Source of the DNA: an uncultured Alphaproteobacteria bacterium
Lineage (GTDB): Bacteria > Pseudomonadota > Alphaproteobacteria > Rhizobiales > Aestuariivirgaceae
NCBI GenBank assembly: GCA_937870685.1
Contig: CALMZX010000048.1
Coordinates: 1-52,771, forward strand
Length of the DNA stretch: 52,771 nt
Reading direction: 5' to 3'
The notes below the pieces were generated by a model. The model worked only from the letters and a program-made list of their open reading frames with translations. It did not search any database and was not told where the DNA came from. Below are positions 37,100 to 45,900 of this stretch, one piece after another. Each line of letters begins with the position of its first letter. Position 1 is the first letter of the stretch. Both the position numbers and the translations under genes were made by a program.

Positions 37100-38422
37100 T
37101 CAGAAGCGGTAGGTGAGAACCGAACGCACCTGCTGGATGTTGGTCGCCGTATCCAGCGAAAATGGACCGAAGCTGACAATGTTCACGTCGTCGAGGCTGG
37201 TGTAACGGTACTCGGACTTCCACGACCAGCTGTCGTTCAGCATGACTTCCACGCCAGCGCCCACGGTCAGGCCACCTTCATCAAAGTCGTACGACGCATT
37301 GAAGCCGATCGGCTGCACGCCAAGTTCCCCGTTAAACCAGGTGTGGGTGTAGCCCGCGATGCCGTACCACAGCACGTCCGGGCTGGAGAGATAGCCGGCG
37401 CGCGCCAGGATGCTGGCGTTGTGCGTTGCTTCCAGTTCATAGGACAGCGAGCCGATGACCGCCGCGCCGGAAAGATCCGTGCTGGCCGTTGACATGGAGT
37501 AGTCGGCCTGCAGGCCGGCGACGAAACGTTCGCCCAGCAGCATGTCATAGCCCACCTCAACCGTGCCGAAGAAACCTTCGCCGCCGATGCCGGAGAGTTC
37601 AGCACCGATCACCGGTGCCGCCGAGGCTTCCAGCACATGGTTGACCATGCTGTAACCGCCACCGAGACCCGCGCGGAGCCCGCTCCAGCGTTCCTCGCTG
37701 CCATCCATCTCCTTGGCCACCATACCCGGCCTGTAGGACAACACCGCGCGCATGGTGTGGACGTTTGCGTTCTCTTCGAGGTCAACCAGGCCGGGAATGG
37801 CGAAGATCGTCTCCGGCTCGTTCATGGTGTAGCGGTATTCGAGCTTCAGCGTGGTGTTGTTGCCAACGACACTCTCGATGCCGCCACCGAGGGTGAGGCC
37901 GTTTGTTTCGTAGTCATAGGAGAGGCCAAGCGGCGGACCGCCGAGGCTCAGCGAGGCATCCGCATTCCACCACGTGTGCGTCCAGCCCGCGAGGCTGTAG
38001 AGCAGGGTGTGGCCATTCACCAGACGGCCGCCACGCACGATGGCGCTGATGGAGTTGCTGGCCTCCAGTTGATAGGAGGCGGAAGCCGGACCAACGAAAC
38101 CGGAGATATCGGTGCTGATGCCGGAGTAGGTGTAATCGACTTGTGCACCGATGAGGTAATTGGAGCCGACTTCGTGGTCGTAGCCGGCTTCGATTGTCGC
38201 AAGGCCACCCTCGCCACCGATGCCGCTGAATTCGGCGTTGATGCCGCCAAGCGCGTTCACGTCGAGGTCAATCTCGTGATTGACCATGCCATAGCCAACA
38301 CCTGCGCCCGCATGCCAGCCTGTCCAGGACGATATCGGCTGCTGGATATCCGCAGCAATGGCGGGAGAAGCGAGAGCGCTGCCGAGAAGAAGCGCTGTTG
38401 CGAGTCGGCGGGCCATATTCAT
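37100..38422 (-). CDS. Tandem-duplicated outer-membrane beta-barrel protein (Omp25-like)
   Basis: A 440-residue exported protein with a signal peptide (cleavage after PAIAA, about residue 24). The mature part is two similar halves of about 205 residues, each like a small Omp25/OmpA-type eight-strand barrel. Half 1 starts WTGWHAGAGVGYGMVNH, half 2 WSGLRAGLGGGYSMVNH; both contain LSGIGGEG- or FSGIGGEG-type loops, GYTHTWFN or GWTHTWWN, and SEYRYT or EYRYT. The protein ends in YRF, the aromatic BAM-recognition end; half 1 ends VLSYRP instead. The ATG at 38422 has AGGGGATAC before it; ATG at 38416 is an alternative. It likely inserts as two linked barrels. Confidence 0.85.
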   Translation of the reverse strand: MNMARRLATALLLGSALASPAIAADIQQPISSWTGWHAGAGVGYGMVNHEIDLDVNALGGINAEFSGIGGEGGLATIEAGYDHEVGSNYLIGAQVDYTYSGISTDISGFVGPASASYQLEASNSISAIVRGGRLVNGHTLLYSLAGWTHTWWNADASLSLGGPPLGLSYDYETNGLTLGGGIESVVGNNTTLKLEYRYTMNEPETIFAIPGLVDLEENANVHTMRAVLSYRPGMVAKEMDGSEERWSGLRAGLGGGYSMVNHVLEASAAPVIGAELSGIGGEGFFGTVEVGYDMLLGERFVAGLQADYSMSTASTDLSGAAVIGSLSYELEATHNASILARAGYLSSPDVLWYGIAGYTHTWFNGELGVQPIGFNASYDFDEGGLTVGAGVEVMLNDSWSWKSEYRYTSLDDVNIVSFGPFSLDTATNIQQVRSVLTYRF

Positions 38423-38557
38423 GGTTTTGTATCCCCTGTCGCCCCCGACAGGGTTCAAACTATCCGGGGCGGTTCAGCACCGGCAAGCGTTGATCCGTTT
38501 ACTGTTCATTAACTGGCCATTTGTGGCACATGCGCAACAGCGGAAACCGCTGGTTTT

Positions 38558-39496
38558 CTATCGATGGTTTAGTGTGCTGTCCCGCCACAACATCCAGACG
38601 CCGGCGCTCACCACAATGGCAGCCCCGGCCCAGGTGGTGGAATCGGGGAAGTCGCCAAAGAACACCACACCGTTCATGACGGCCCAGAGCAGCGCGGTGT
38701 ATTCGAACGGCGCCACGAAATTCGCTTCGCCGTGGCGATAGGCAAGAATGAAGCCTGCACTGGCCAGCGCGCTCAGAACGCCCATGATGATGAGAAGAAC
38801 GAACTGCGTCGCATCCGGCCAGACCCAGGGCCGCAGCAGGAAGGCCATGGACTTGTCCTCGATACCCGCATGGGCAAAGAACGGCGTCACAAGTCCCACA
38901 AGCACGGCAACGCTGAAATAGGTGACGTTCTGCCAATTGGCGATGACGGCGGACTCGATCCGCATCGAAAGGTGCCGCCCGATCATCTGGCCGATGGCGT
39001 AACCGACCGCCGACCACAATGCGAAAAGTGCCGCGGGCTGGAAGGCTTCCGATCCTGGGCGCACCATCAGCAGCACGCCTGCGAAACCGATGGCAATGGC
39101 AATCCAGCGGTAGGGCGGCACGCGCTCGCCCAGTGACCAGCCAGCAAGTGCGGCCACCACAAAGGGCATGGTGAAGTAGATCGAGACCGACGTCGCGATC
39201 GGCAATGCCGCAATCGACAGCACAAAACCGAAATAGGCCGTGCACAGGATGAAGGAGCGCAGGAACAGCAGCCCCAGCATGCGTGAGGGGAACAGGTTGG
39301 AGAGCGCGCCCGAATAGACCAGCCAGCCAAGAAGCAGTGGCAGGGAGGCGACGGTGCGGAAAATCACCGTCTCATAGGCGGGCAGGTCGTTGCTCACGCT
39401 CTTCACGATGGCGTCCTGCATCGAGGCAAGCCCGACCGAGCCGACCGCGAACAGCGCGGCCTTCAGGCGGTTCTGCTCGGCAGTGGTCCCGCTCAT
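38558..39496 (-). CDS. EamA-family (DMT) transporter
   Basis: A 312-residue inner-membrane protein with about ten membrane segments in two EamA halves (roughly 10-145 and 155-305). It is of the drug/metabolite transporter type, commonly exporters of amino acids or metabolites. It starts three bases after the stop of a MocR-type regulator on the same strand, so the two are one operon and the regulator probably controls it. Substrate unknown; for such pairs an amino acid or vitamin B6-type compound is common. Confidence 0.87.
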   Translation of the reverse strand: MSGTTAEQNRLKAALFAVGSVGLASMQDAIVKSVSNDLPAYETVIFRTVASLPLLLGWLVYSGALSNLFPSRMLGLLFLRSFILCTAYFGFVLSIAALPIATSVSIYFTMPFVVAALAGWSLGERVPPYRWIAIAIGFAGVLLMVRPGSEAFQPAALFALWSAVGYAIGQMIGRHLSMRIESAVIANWQNVTYFSVAVLVGLVTPFFAHAGIEDKSMAFLLRPWVWPDATQFVLLIIMGVLSALASAGFILAYRHGEANFVAPFEYTALLWAVMNGVVFFGDFPDSTTWAGAAIVVSAGVWMLWRDSTLNHR

Positions 39497-39499
39497 GCC

Positions 39500-40972
39500 T
39501 CAGCCAAGCGCCCGGATTGTTTCGGCCAGCAGCTTGATGCCGGGCTCGATCTTCTTTTCATCAATGGAAGAAAATGCGAGGCGGAAATAGTTGAGCGGCG
39601 GTTTGGCACCGCCAAAAGTGATGCGTCCCGGCTCGATGAAGATGCTCTTCGCCAGCGCCGCCTTGTAGAGTTCGCCGCTGTCGAGTTTGGCGGGCCCCTT
39701 CACCCAATAGGCCGTGCCACCGAAGGACGGATTGCGCGACGCATTGGGCAGGTGATCGGCCAGCGCCTTGCCCATGATCTCCCAGCGGGCCCGATAGGAC
39801 TTGTGCAGGCGACGGATCAGCGTGTCGTGATGGCCAAGCGAGAGGAACAATGCGGCGGCGCGCTGGTTGTTGTTGGGGGCGTGGCGCACCATCAGGCGGC
39901 GCAGCGCGCGCGCCTCCGCGATCAGTTCGCGCGGCCCCACCATGAAGCCGAGTCGAAGTCCCGGAAACAGCGTCTTGGAAAGCGAGCCCACATAGATCAC
40001 GCGGCCATCATCATCCAGCGACTTCAGCGCCGGGCAGGGCTCGTTCACATAATTGGTCTCGAATTCGTAGTCATCCTCGATCACCAGGAAGTCCTGTTCC
40101 TGTGCCTTTTTCAGAAGCGCAAGTCGCCGCTCCAGCGGCATCGTCACGGTCGTCGGGAACTGGTGGCTGGGCGTGGTGAAGACGAGGTCGAGTTCATCAA
40201 GTGCCGAATTGACAACAAGACCCTGTTCGTCGACGGGCAGCAGCTTCACCTGCTCGGTGCGCAGGCGGAACATGTTGCGGGCGTCGGTGTAGCAGGGGTC
40301 TTCCAGTCCCACCTTGCTGGTGCGGTCCACGAGCAGGCTGGACAAGAGGAACAGGGCGTTCTGCGCGCCCAGCGTGATCAGGATTTCGTCATCGCTTGCC
40401 ATGATGCCGCGCCGCGGCAGGATGCGGCGGCGGATCTGTTCCACCAGAAGCGGGTCATCATGGGCCCATGAATCATTGGTCCATGCGCCAAGCCATTTCT
40501 TGCCCAGCGCCTGCCGTGTGCACTCGCGCCACTCGGCCAGCGGAAACAGCGTGTGGTCCACCTGTCCGTAGATGAAGGGATAGGTGTAGTCCTGCCAGTT
40601 CAGCGGCTTGGTCTGGTTTTCCTGCAGTGAGGGCCGCGTCTTGAACTGGCGCGCCACGTCGGCGGCAGCACCACTCTTGGCCCGCGTGATGACGGGCCGC
40701 ACCGATGTCGCGGTGTCTTCCAGCGCCTTGTCGGCCACGTAGTAGCCAGAGCGTTCACGCGCCACGAGGTAACCGTCGTCCAGCAGCCCCTGGTAGGCCA
40801 GCACCACCGTGTTGCGCGACACGCCCAGCGACTTCGCCATCTTGCGGGTCGATGGGATGGGCTCAGACTGGTCCAGTTTTCGGTCCAGGATGGCCGAGAC
40901 AAGGGCCTCCCTGATCTGTGCCTGCAAGCTGGAAAACTCTGTTCTTTTCAGGTGGATAAGCCAATCGCGCAA
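39500..40972 (-). CDS. MocR-family regulator (GntR helix-turn-helix fused to aminotransferase domain)
   Basis: A 490-residue regulator. The N-terminal winged helix reads PIPSTRKMAKSLGVSRNTVV, then YQGLLDDGYLVARERSGYYV. After a linker, the rest is a fold-type I aminotransferase domain with the PLP lysine in SLSKTLFPGLRLGF. Such proteins sense amines, amino acids, taurine or PLP. No ATG fits; TTG at 40972 is the best start. The gene is divergent from the SoeABC-like operon, with a 9-1-9 palindrome between, and upstream of the EamA transporter on its own strand, so it may control both. Confidence 0.9.
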   Translation of the reverse strand: MRDWLIHLKRTEFSSLQAQIREALVSAILDRKLDQSEPIPSTRKMAKSLGVSRNTVVLAYQGLLDDGYLVARERSGYYVADKALEDTATSVRPVITRAKSGAAADVARQFKTRPSLQENQTKPLNWQDYTYPFIYGQVDHTLFPLAEWRECTRQALGKKWLGAWTNDSWAHDDPLLVEQIRRRILPRRGIMASDDEILITLGAQNALFLLSSLLVDRTSKVGLEDPCYTDARNMFRLRTEQVKLLPVDEQGLVVNSALDELDLVFTTPSHQFPTTVTMPLERRLALLKKAQEQDFLVIEDDYEFETNYVNEPCPALKSLDDDGRVIYVGSLSKTLFPGLRLGFMVGPRELIAEARALRRLMVRHAPNNNQRAAALFLSLGHHDTLIRRLHKSYRARWEIMGKALADHLPNASRNPSFGGTAYWVKGPAKLDSGELYKAALAKSIFIEPGRITFGGAKPPLNYFRLAFSSIDEKKIEPGIKLLAETIRALG

Positions 40973-41000
40973 GATGCTTGGTTCCGTGGTTTGGTCTGAC

Positions 41001-41019
41001 TGGCCCTATCATAGGGCCA
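41001..41019. promoter_or_regulatory. Perfect palindrome between the MocR gene and the molybdoenzyme operon
   Basis: TGGCCCTAT-C-ATAGGGCCA is a perfect 9-1-9 inverted repeat in the 132-base divergent gap. It lies 28 bases before the regulator's TTG and 85 before the soeA-like ATG. It is a candidate site for the MocR-type regulator. A further TTTGCCCCAT follows that partly repeats one arm. Confidence 0.6.
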
Positions 41020-41104
41020 ATTTGCCCCATAAATCCAGACGTGAGGATTTCTGGCTCATGCGCGATTTCTGCATGCATGTAAGCTGTGTCCGGACAGGGA
41101 AACG

Positions 41105-43912
41105 ATGAGCCAGCCACAGGTCAATACCCAGCTCAAGACCTGGGACGAGATCAAGACCACCACATGCTACATGTGCGCCTGCCGTTGCGGCATCAAGGTG
41201 TACCTGAAGGATGGCGGCGTCACCTATATCGAGGGCAACAAGGACCATCCCGTCAACAAGGGCGTGATCTGCGGCAAGGGTGCCTCGGGCATCATGCAGC
41301 ACACCTCGCCGTCGCGCCTGTCGAAGCCCCTGATCCGCGTCGGTGAGCGCGGCTCCGGCGAGTTCCGCGAAATCGAGTGGGAAGAGGCGCTGCGCACCGC
41401 CACGCTGTGGCTCTCGCAAGTGCGCAACACCGATCCGAAGAAACTCGCCTTCTTCACTGGACGCGACCAGTCGCAGGCGCTCACCGGCTGGTGGGCCTCA
41501 CAATTCGGAACACCGAATTACGCCGCACACGGAGGATTCTGCTCGGTCAACATGGCCGCCGCAGGGCTTTACACCTATGGCGGCAGCTTCTGGGAATTCG
41601 GCGAGCCGGACTGGCACCACACCAAATATTTCATGCTCTTTGGCGTGGCCGAAGACCATGCTTCAAACCCGATCAAGACCGGGCTTGGAAAGCTGAAGAA
41701 GCGCGGCGCCAAGATCGTCGCCATCAACCCGGTGAAGACCGGCTATTCCGCCATCGCCGATGAATGGATCGGCATCACGCCGGGCACCGACGGATTGTTT
41801 GCGGGCGCCCTCATCCACACCCTGCTGGAAGCCCAGCGGATCGATGGCGAATATCTCCTGCGCTTCACCAACGCACCCTGGCTGGTGATCGAAAATCCCG
41901 GCGCTGCCGATGACGGTCTCGTCCTGCGGAATGCTGCGGGCACGGCACTGGTCTATGACCCGCAGACCGAAGGCACCAAGGTCGCGGGCACCTACGGCAT
42001 CAACCCGCCGCTCATGGGCCGTTTCACGCTGGCCGATGGCCGCAAGGTCGTCACCTCCTTCACGCTGGTGGCCGAGCGCTTCCTCTCGAAGGACTACGCG
42101 CCCGAAACCGTGGCGGCCCAATGCGGCGTGCCAGCCGCCACCATCCGCCGCATCGCGGCGGAACTGGCCCACACCGCTTTCGAGGAAACAATCGAAATTG
42201 ATATTCCGTGGACGGATTATCTTGGCCGCCAGTACGAGAAGACGCGTGGCCGCCCCGTCGCATTCCATGCCATGCGCGGTATCTCCGCCCATTCCAACGG
42301 CTTCCACACCTGCCGCACCATCCACCTCTTGCAGATCATGCTGGGCACCATCGATTGCCCCGGCGGCACGCGCTACAAGCCGCCATTCCCCAAGCCCATT
42401 CCGCCGGGCGTGAAGCCCGCAGGCAAGCCAGGACAGGTGAAGCCGTTGACGCCGCTGCCCGGTCCCCCGCTGGGCTTCGTCACCTCGCCCGAAGACCTGC
42501 TGGTGGACGCGCACGGCACGCCGCAGCGCATCGACAAGGCCTATTCCTGGGATGCACCGCTCTCCGCCCATGGCATGATGCACATGGTCATCAACAACGC
42601 GGCCAAGGGCGACCCTTACCCCGTGGATGTGCTCTTCATGTACATGGCCAACATGAGCTGGAACTCGGCCATGAACGTGCCGGACACCATCTCGGCCCTC
42701 ACGGCCAAACGCGGTGACGGAGAATATGTGATTCCCCGCATCATCTATTCCGACGCCTATGCCTCGGAGATGGTGCACTACGCTGACCTCATCCTGCCGG
42801 ACACCACCTACCTCGAACGCTGGGATGCGATCTCGCTGCTCGACCGCCCGATCTCCGATGCCGACGGCCCGGCTGACTCCATCCGCCAGCCCGTGGTGGA
42901 ACCGGACCGCGACGTGCGGCCCTTCCAGGATGTGCTGCTTGATCTGGGCGCGCGCCTCGGCCTGCCTGCCATGGTCACGCAGGATGGCAACCCCCGCTAC
43001 CCCGGCGGCTATTCCGATTATCTGGTCAACCATGAACGCGCGCCGGGCCTTGGGCCGCTCGCTGGTTTCCGTGGGCCAGAAGGGCGCATGTCAGGCAGGG
43101 GGCCGGTGAACCCGAAGCAGCTTGAACAATACATCGCCAACGGCTGCCACTGGTTCCAGGAAATCCCCGACCGCGCCAAATACTACAAGCACGTGAACTG
43201 GGACTATCTCGATTGGGCAACCTTCATGGGCTTCCTCGCCCGGCCCGAGCCCATCATCCATCAGCTCTATTCCGAGCCGCTGCAGAAGTTCCGCCTCGCC
43301 GCCCGGGGCTTCGGTGCCGTGATGCCGCCACCCGAACACCGCAGCCGCATCGAGACCTACTTCGATCCCATTCCGTTCTGGTATGCGCCCTTTGAGGGTG
43401 AGATGGTGAGCGCAGACGAGTTCCCCATGCACGCCATCACCCAGCGGCCCATGGCGATGTATCATGCGTGGGGATCGCAGAACACCTGGCTCCGCCAGAT
43501 CCTCGGCCGCAACTGGCTTTACATGCACCGCAAGCGCGCCGCCAAACTTGGCATCGCCGATGGTGACTGGGTGACGGTGACGTCGCATCACGGCCAAATC
43601 AAATGTCAGGCAAAGCTGATGGACGGGCAGAACGAAAACACCGTGTGGACCTGGAATGCCATCGGCAAGCGCAGCGGCACCTGGGGCCTGGAGCAGGGCG
43701 CGCCCGAAGCCAAAAAAGGATTCCTGCTCAACCACTTGATCAGCGATCTTCTTCCGGAACGTGAAGGCGGCTACCGCTATTCCAACAGCGATCCCGTGAC
43801 CGGCCAGGCCGCCTGGTACGACCTCAAGGTGCGGGTGGAAAAAGCCCGGGACCAGAGTGCGGAAAGCAAACCGCAGTTCGGGGTGTTGAAGAACGTGGGA
43901 GTGGGCAAATGA
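41105..43912 (+). CDS. soeA: Molybdopterin oxidoreductase, SoeA-like sulfite dehydrogenase catalytic subunit
   Basis: A 935-residue DMSO-reductase-family enzyme. A [4Fe-4S] cluster is held by Cys21, Cys24, Cys28 and Cys56 (CYMCACRC, then GVICGKG). A probable molybdenum ligand is Cys145 in HGGFCSVN. There is no Tat signal, so it works in the cytoplasm, as SoeA does, unlike periplasmic relatives. The overall sequence (AFFTGRDQSQALTGWWA, then QFGTPNYAAHGGF; DLILPDTTYLERWDAISLLD) is like SoeA of Rhodobacterales. AGGGAAACG precedes the ATG. Followed by a ferredoxin and a membrane anchor, it forms a SoeABC complex that oxidises sulfite and passes electrons to quinone. Polysulfide or thiosulfate reductase is the alternative. 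Confidence 0.8.
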   Translation: MSQPQVNTQLKTWDEIKTTTCYMCACRCGIKVYLKDGGVTYIEGNKDHPVNKGVICGKGASGIMQHTSPSRLSKPLIRVGERGSGEFREIEWEEALRTATLWLSQVRNTDPKKLAFFTGRDQSQALTGWWASQFGTPNYAAHGGFCSVNMAAAGLYTYGGSFWEFGEPDWHHTKYFMLFGVAEDHASNPIKTGLGKLKKRGAKIVAINPVKTGYSAIADEWIGITPGTDGLFAGALIHTLLEAQRIDGEYLLRFTNAPWLVIENPGAADDGLVLRNAAGTALVYDPQTEGTKVAGTYGINPPLMGRFTLADGRKVVTSFTLVAERFLSKDYAPETVAAQCGVPAATIRRIAAELAHTAFEETIEIDIPWTDYLGRQYEKTRGRPVAFHAMRGISAHSNGFHTCRTIHLLQIMLGTIDCPGGTRYKPPFPKPIPPGVKPAGKPGQVKPLTPLPGPPLGFVTSPEDLLVDAHGTPQRIDKAYSWDAPLSAHGMMHMVINNAAKGDPYPVDVLFMYMANMSWNSAMNVPDTISALTAKRGDGEYVIPRIIYSDAYASEMVHYADLILPDTTYLERWDAISLLDRPISDADGPADSIRQPVVEPDRDVRPFQDVLLDLGARLGLPAMVTQDGNPRYPGGYSDYLVNHERAPGLGPLAGFRGPEGRMSGRGPVNPKQLEQYIANGCHWFQEIPDRAKYYKHVNWDYLDWATFMGFLARPEPIIHQLYSEPLQKFRLAARGFGAVMPPPEHRSRIETYFDPIPFWYAPFEGEMVSADEFPMHAITQRPMAMYHAWGSQNTWLRQILGRNWLYMHRKRAAKLGIADGDWVTVTSHHGQIKCQAKLMDGQNENTVWTWNAIGKRSGTWGLEQGAPEAKKGFLLNHLISDLLPEREGGYRYSNSDPVTGQAAWYDLKVRVEKARDQSAESKPQFGVLKNVGVGK

Positions 43913-43928
43913 TCCATGCAATCACTCA

Positions 43929-44042
43929 CCTCTCCCGCTTGCGGGAGAGGACGGCGCGGCACGCGCCCGGTGAGGGCGGTCATCTCACGTCCCTCACCTG
44001 CTGTCGCTGCGCTCCAGCCACCTCTCCCGCAAGCGGGAGAGG
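43929..44042. repeat. Pair of palindromic repeats, family C, inside the soe operon
   Basis: CCTCTCCCGC-TT-GCGGGAGAGG (43929-43950) and CCTCTCCCGC-AA-GCGGGAGAGG (44021-44042) are perfect 10-2-10 hairpins. A CGCGGCACGCGCCCGGTGAGG stretch and a GTCGCTGCGCTCCAGC stretch lie between, the usual body of this alphaproteobacterial repeat type. They fill the 145-base gap between the catalytic and ferredoxin genes and may stabilise or trim the message there. Confidence 0.8.
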
Positions 44043-44057
44043 TGAAAGGCAACGTCC

Positions 44058-44849
44058 ATGACCTCGCTTCCCGGCACGACACAAAAGAAGCTCGGCCTCG
44101 TCATCGACCTTGATGTATGTGTCGGCTGTCAGGCCTGCGCCACCTCCTGCAAGGAGTGGAACACGCAAGGCGTCTCGGCGCCGCTCTCGGATGCAAAGCC
44201 GCGCAGTGCCGAACCCATGGGCACATGGCTCAACCGCATCCACGGTTACGAGGTGCATGATGAAGGCAGGGAGGACGCGCGCATCGTCCACTTCCCGCGC
44301 TCCTGCCTGCATTGCGAGACCCCGGCCTGCGTCACCGTCTGCCCGACGGGTGCCTCCTACAAACGCGCCGAAGACGGCATCGTCCTCGTCAATCCGGAAA
44401 CCTGCATCGGCTGCAAGCTCTGTTCCTGGGCCTGCCCTTATGGCGCGCGCGAGTATGACGCGCCAACCGGTGTCATGAAAAAGTGCACGCTCTGCGTGGA
44501 TCGCATCTACAACGAGAACTTTGTGGAAGAAGACCGCGTGCCGGCTTGCGTGAAAGCCTGCCCCACGGGCGCGCGCAGTTTCGGCGATCTGGGCGATGCA
44601 AACTCCGCCGTGTCGCAACTGGTGAGGGAACGCGGCGGTTACGACCTGATGCCGGACATGGGCTACAAGCCCACCAACAAATACCTGCCACCCCGTGCCC
44701 GCCGCGACACGGCAGTGGTGGAAGCATTGCCCAAGTCTGATGGCTCCGCCATGGAAAAACTCTTCGCCTGGGCCGACAAGCTGATGTCCGCACCGAAAGC
44801 CTCGGCACGCGCCAACGAGAGCGACCTCTCGGACAGGCTGGAAGGCTGA
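44058..44849 (+). CDS. soeB: Four-cluster ferredoxin subunit, SoeB/DmsB-like
   Basis: A 263-residue electron-transfer subunit with sixteen cysteines in four [4Fe-4S] motifs: CVGCQACATSC, CLHCETPACVTVCP, CIGCKLCSWACP and CTLC...CVKACP. It passes electrons from the molybdenum subunit to the membrane anchor. No signal peptide, in keeping with a cytoplasmic complex. The C-terminal tail (about 205-263) is long and charged. AAAGG lies eight bases before the ATG, just beyond the repeat hairpin. Confidence 0.88.
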   Translation: MTSLPGTTQKKLGLVIDLDVCVGCQACATSCKEWNTQGVSAPLSDAKPRSAEPMGTWLNRIHGYEVHDEGREDARIVHFPRSCLHCETPACVTVCPTGASYKRAEDGIVLVNPETCIGCKLCSWACPYGAREYDAPTGVMKKCTLCVDRIYNENFVEEDRVPACVKACPTGARSFGDLGDANSAVSQLVRERGGYDLMPDMGYKPTNKYLPPRARRDTAVVEALPKSDGSAMEKLFAWADKLMSAPKASARANESDLSDRLEG

Positions 44850-44857
44850 GCCCCGTC

Positions 44858-45784
44858 ATGAACCCCGCCTATTCCGTCATCCTCTTCACCACCGCCTCCG
44901 GCGCGGGCTACGGCCTTCTGGCGTTGCTCGGTCTTGTCGGCCTGAACCATGGGCAGGCCTCGTCCGTGGCCTTCGCCGTCACCTCTATGTTCGTGGCGCT
45001 CGCCCTCATCACCATCGGGCTTCTGTCCTCGACATTCCATCTCGGCCATCCCGAACGGGCCTGGCGGGCACTCTCGCAATGGCGCTCGTCCTGGCTGTCG
45101 CGCGAAGGTGTGGCCGCCGTGCTCACCTATCCGGTGGCACTGGCATTCGGTCTGGTCTGGAGCGGTCTCGTGGATGCGCCTCGCTGGATTACGCCGCTGG
45201 GCATTGCCTGTCTATTCATGAGCGCGCTGACGGTGTTCTGCACCGGGAAAATCTACGCCAGCCTCAGAACCATTCCGCAATGGAACCACGGCCTCACGGT
45301 GCCGGTCTATCTCGCCTTCGGGCTGGCAACGGGTGCTGCCGTTCTCGCCGCCGTGGCCACGCTGTTCGGGCGTTTCCAGACTTTTCAGGTCATTCTCGTG
45401 CTGGTGCTGCTGGCCGTCGTCATCGTCCTGAAGAGCCTCTATTGGCGTGCCATCGACACAGCCATTCCGCGCTTCACCATGGGCGATGCCACGGGCCTTG
45501 GTGGTCACGTCAGGCAATGGGAAGTTCCGCACACAAACGTGAACTTCATCCAGAAGGAAATGGGTTACGTGGTGGCCCGCCGCCATGCGGAAAAACTGCG
45601 CAGGCTGGTGATGCTGGCGCTGCTTGCGGCCATCATCGCCGCACTGCTGAGTTGGCTGGTGACACCATGGTTTTCGTTCGCGCTCGCGGCGGCTGCACTC
45701 TGTGCGGCGGTTGTGGAGCGCTGGCTTTTCTTCGCCGAAGCCACCCATGTGGTGAACCTCTACTACGGTATCGACAAGGCTTGA
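44858..45784 (+). CDS. soeC: Membrane anchor subunit, SoeC/DmsC-like
   Basis: A 308-residue inner-membrane protein of the DmsC family with about eight membrane segments. It anchors the complex and hands electrons to the quinone pool. Features include TTASGAGYGLLALLGLVGL at the start, HLGHPERAWRALSQWRSSWLSREG (about 63-86, a conserved cytoplasmic or quinone-site loop), and CTGKIYASLRTIPQWN. It starts eight bases after the ferredoxin gene. No clear terminator follows. Confidence 0.85.
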   Translation: MNPAYSVILFTTASGAGYGLLALLGLVGLNHGQASSVAFAVTSMFVALALITIGLLSSTFHLGHPERAWRALSQWRSSWLSREGVAAVLTYPVALAFGLVWSGLVDAPRWITPLGIACLFMSALTVFCTGKIYASLRTIPQWNHGLTVPVYLAFGLATGAAVLAAVATLFGRFQTFQVILVLVLLAVVIVLKSLYWRAIDTAIPRFTMGDATGLGGHVRQWEVPHTNVNFIQKEMGYVVARRHAEKLRRLVMLALLAAIIAALLSWLVTPWFSFALAAAALCAAVVERWLFFAEATHVVNLYYGIDKA

Positions 45785-45900
45785 CCATCACGGCGTGCCA
45801 CAAAGCTGCCTCAATCCGGCACGTTCCGTTAACCCGTTGTTAACCATGTTCCGCCCTAATCACGCCCGCTGGGGTGCGTTGCGTAGAAGGGTTGTGTCAC

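Noticed and set aside
41663-43033. A 456-codon minus-strand frame opposite the soeA-like gene
   Set aside because: Antisense shadow of the molybdoenzyme gene; composition is His/Gly-rich without motifs.
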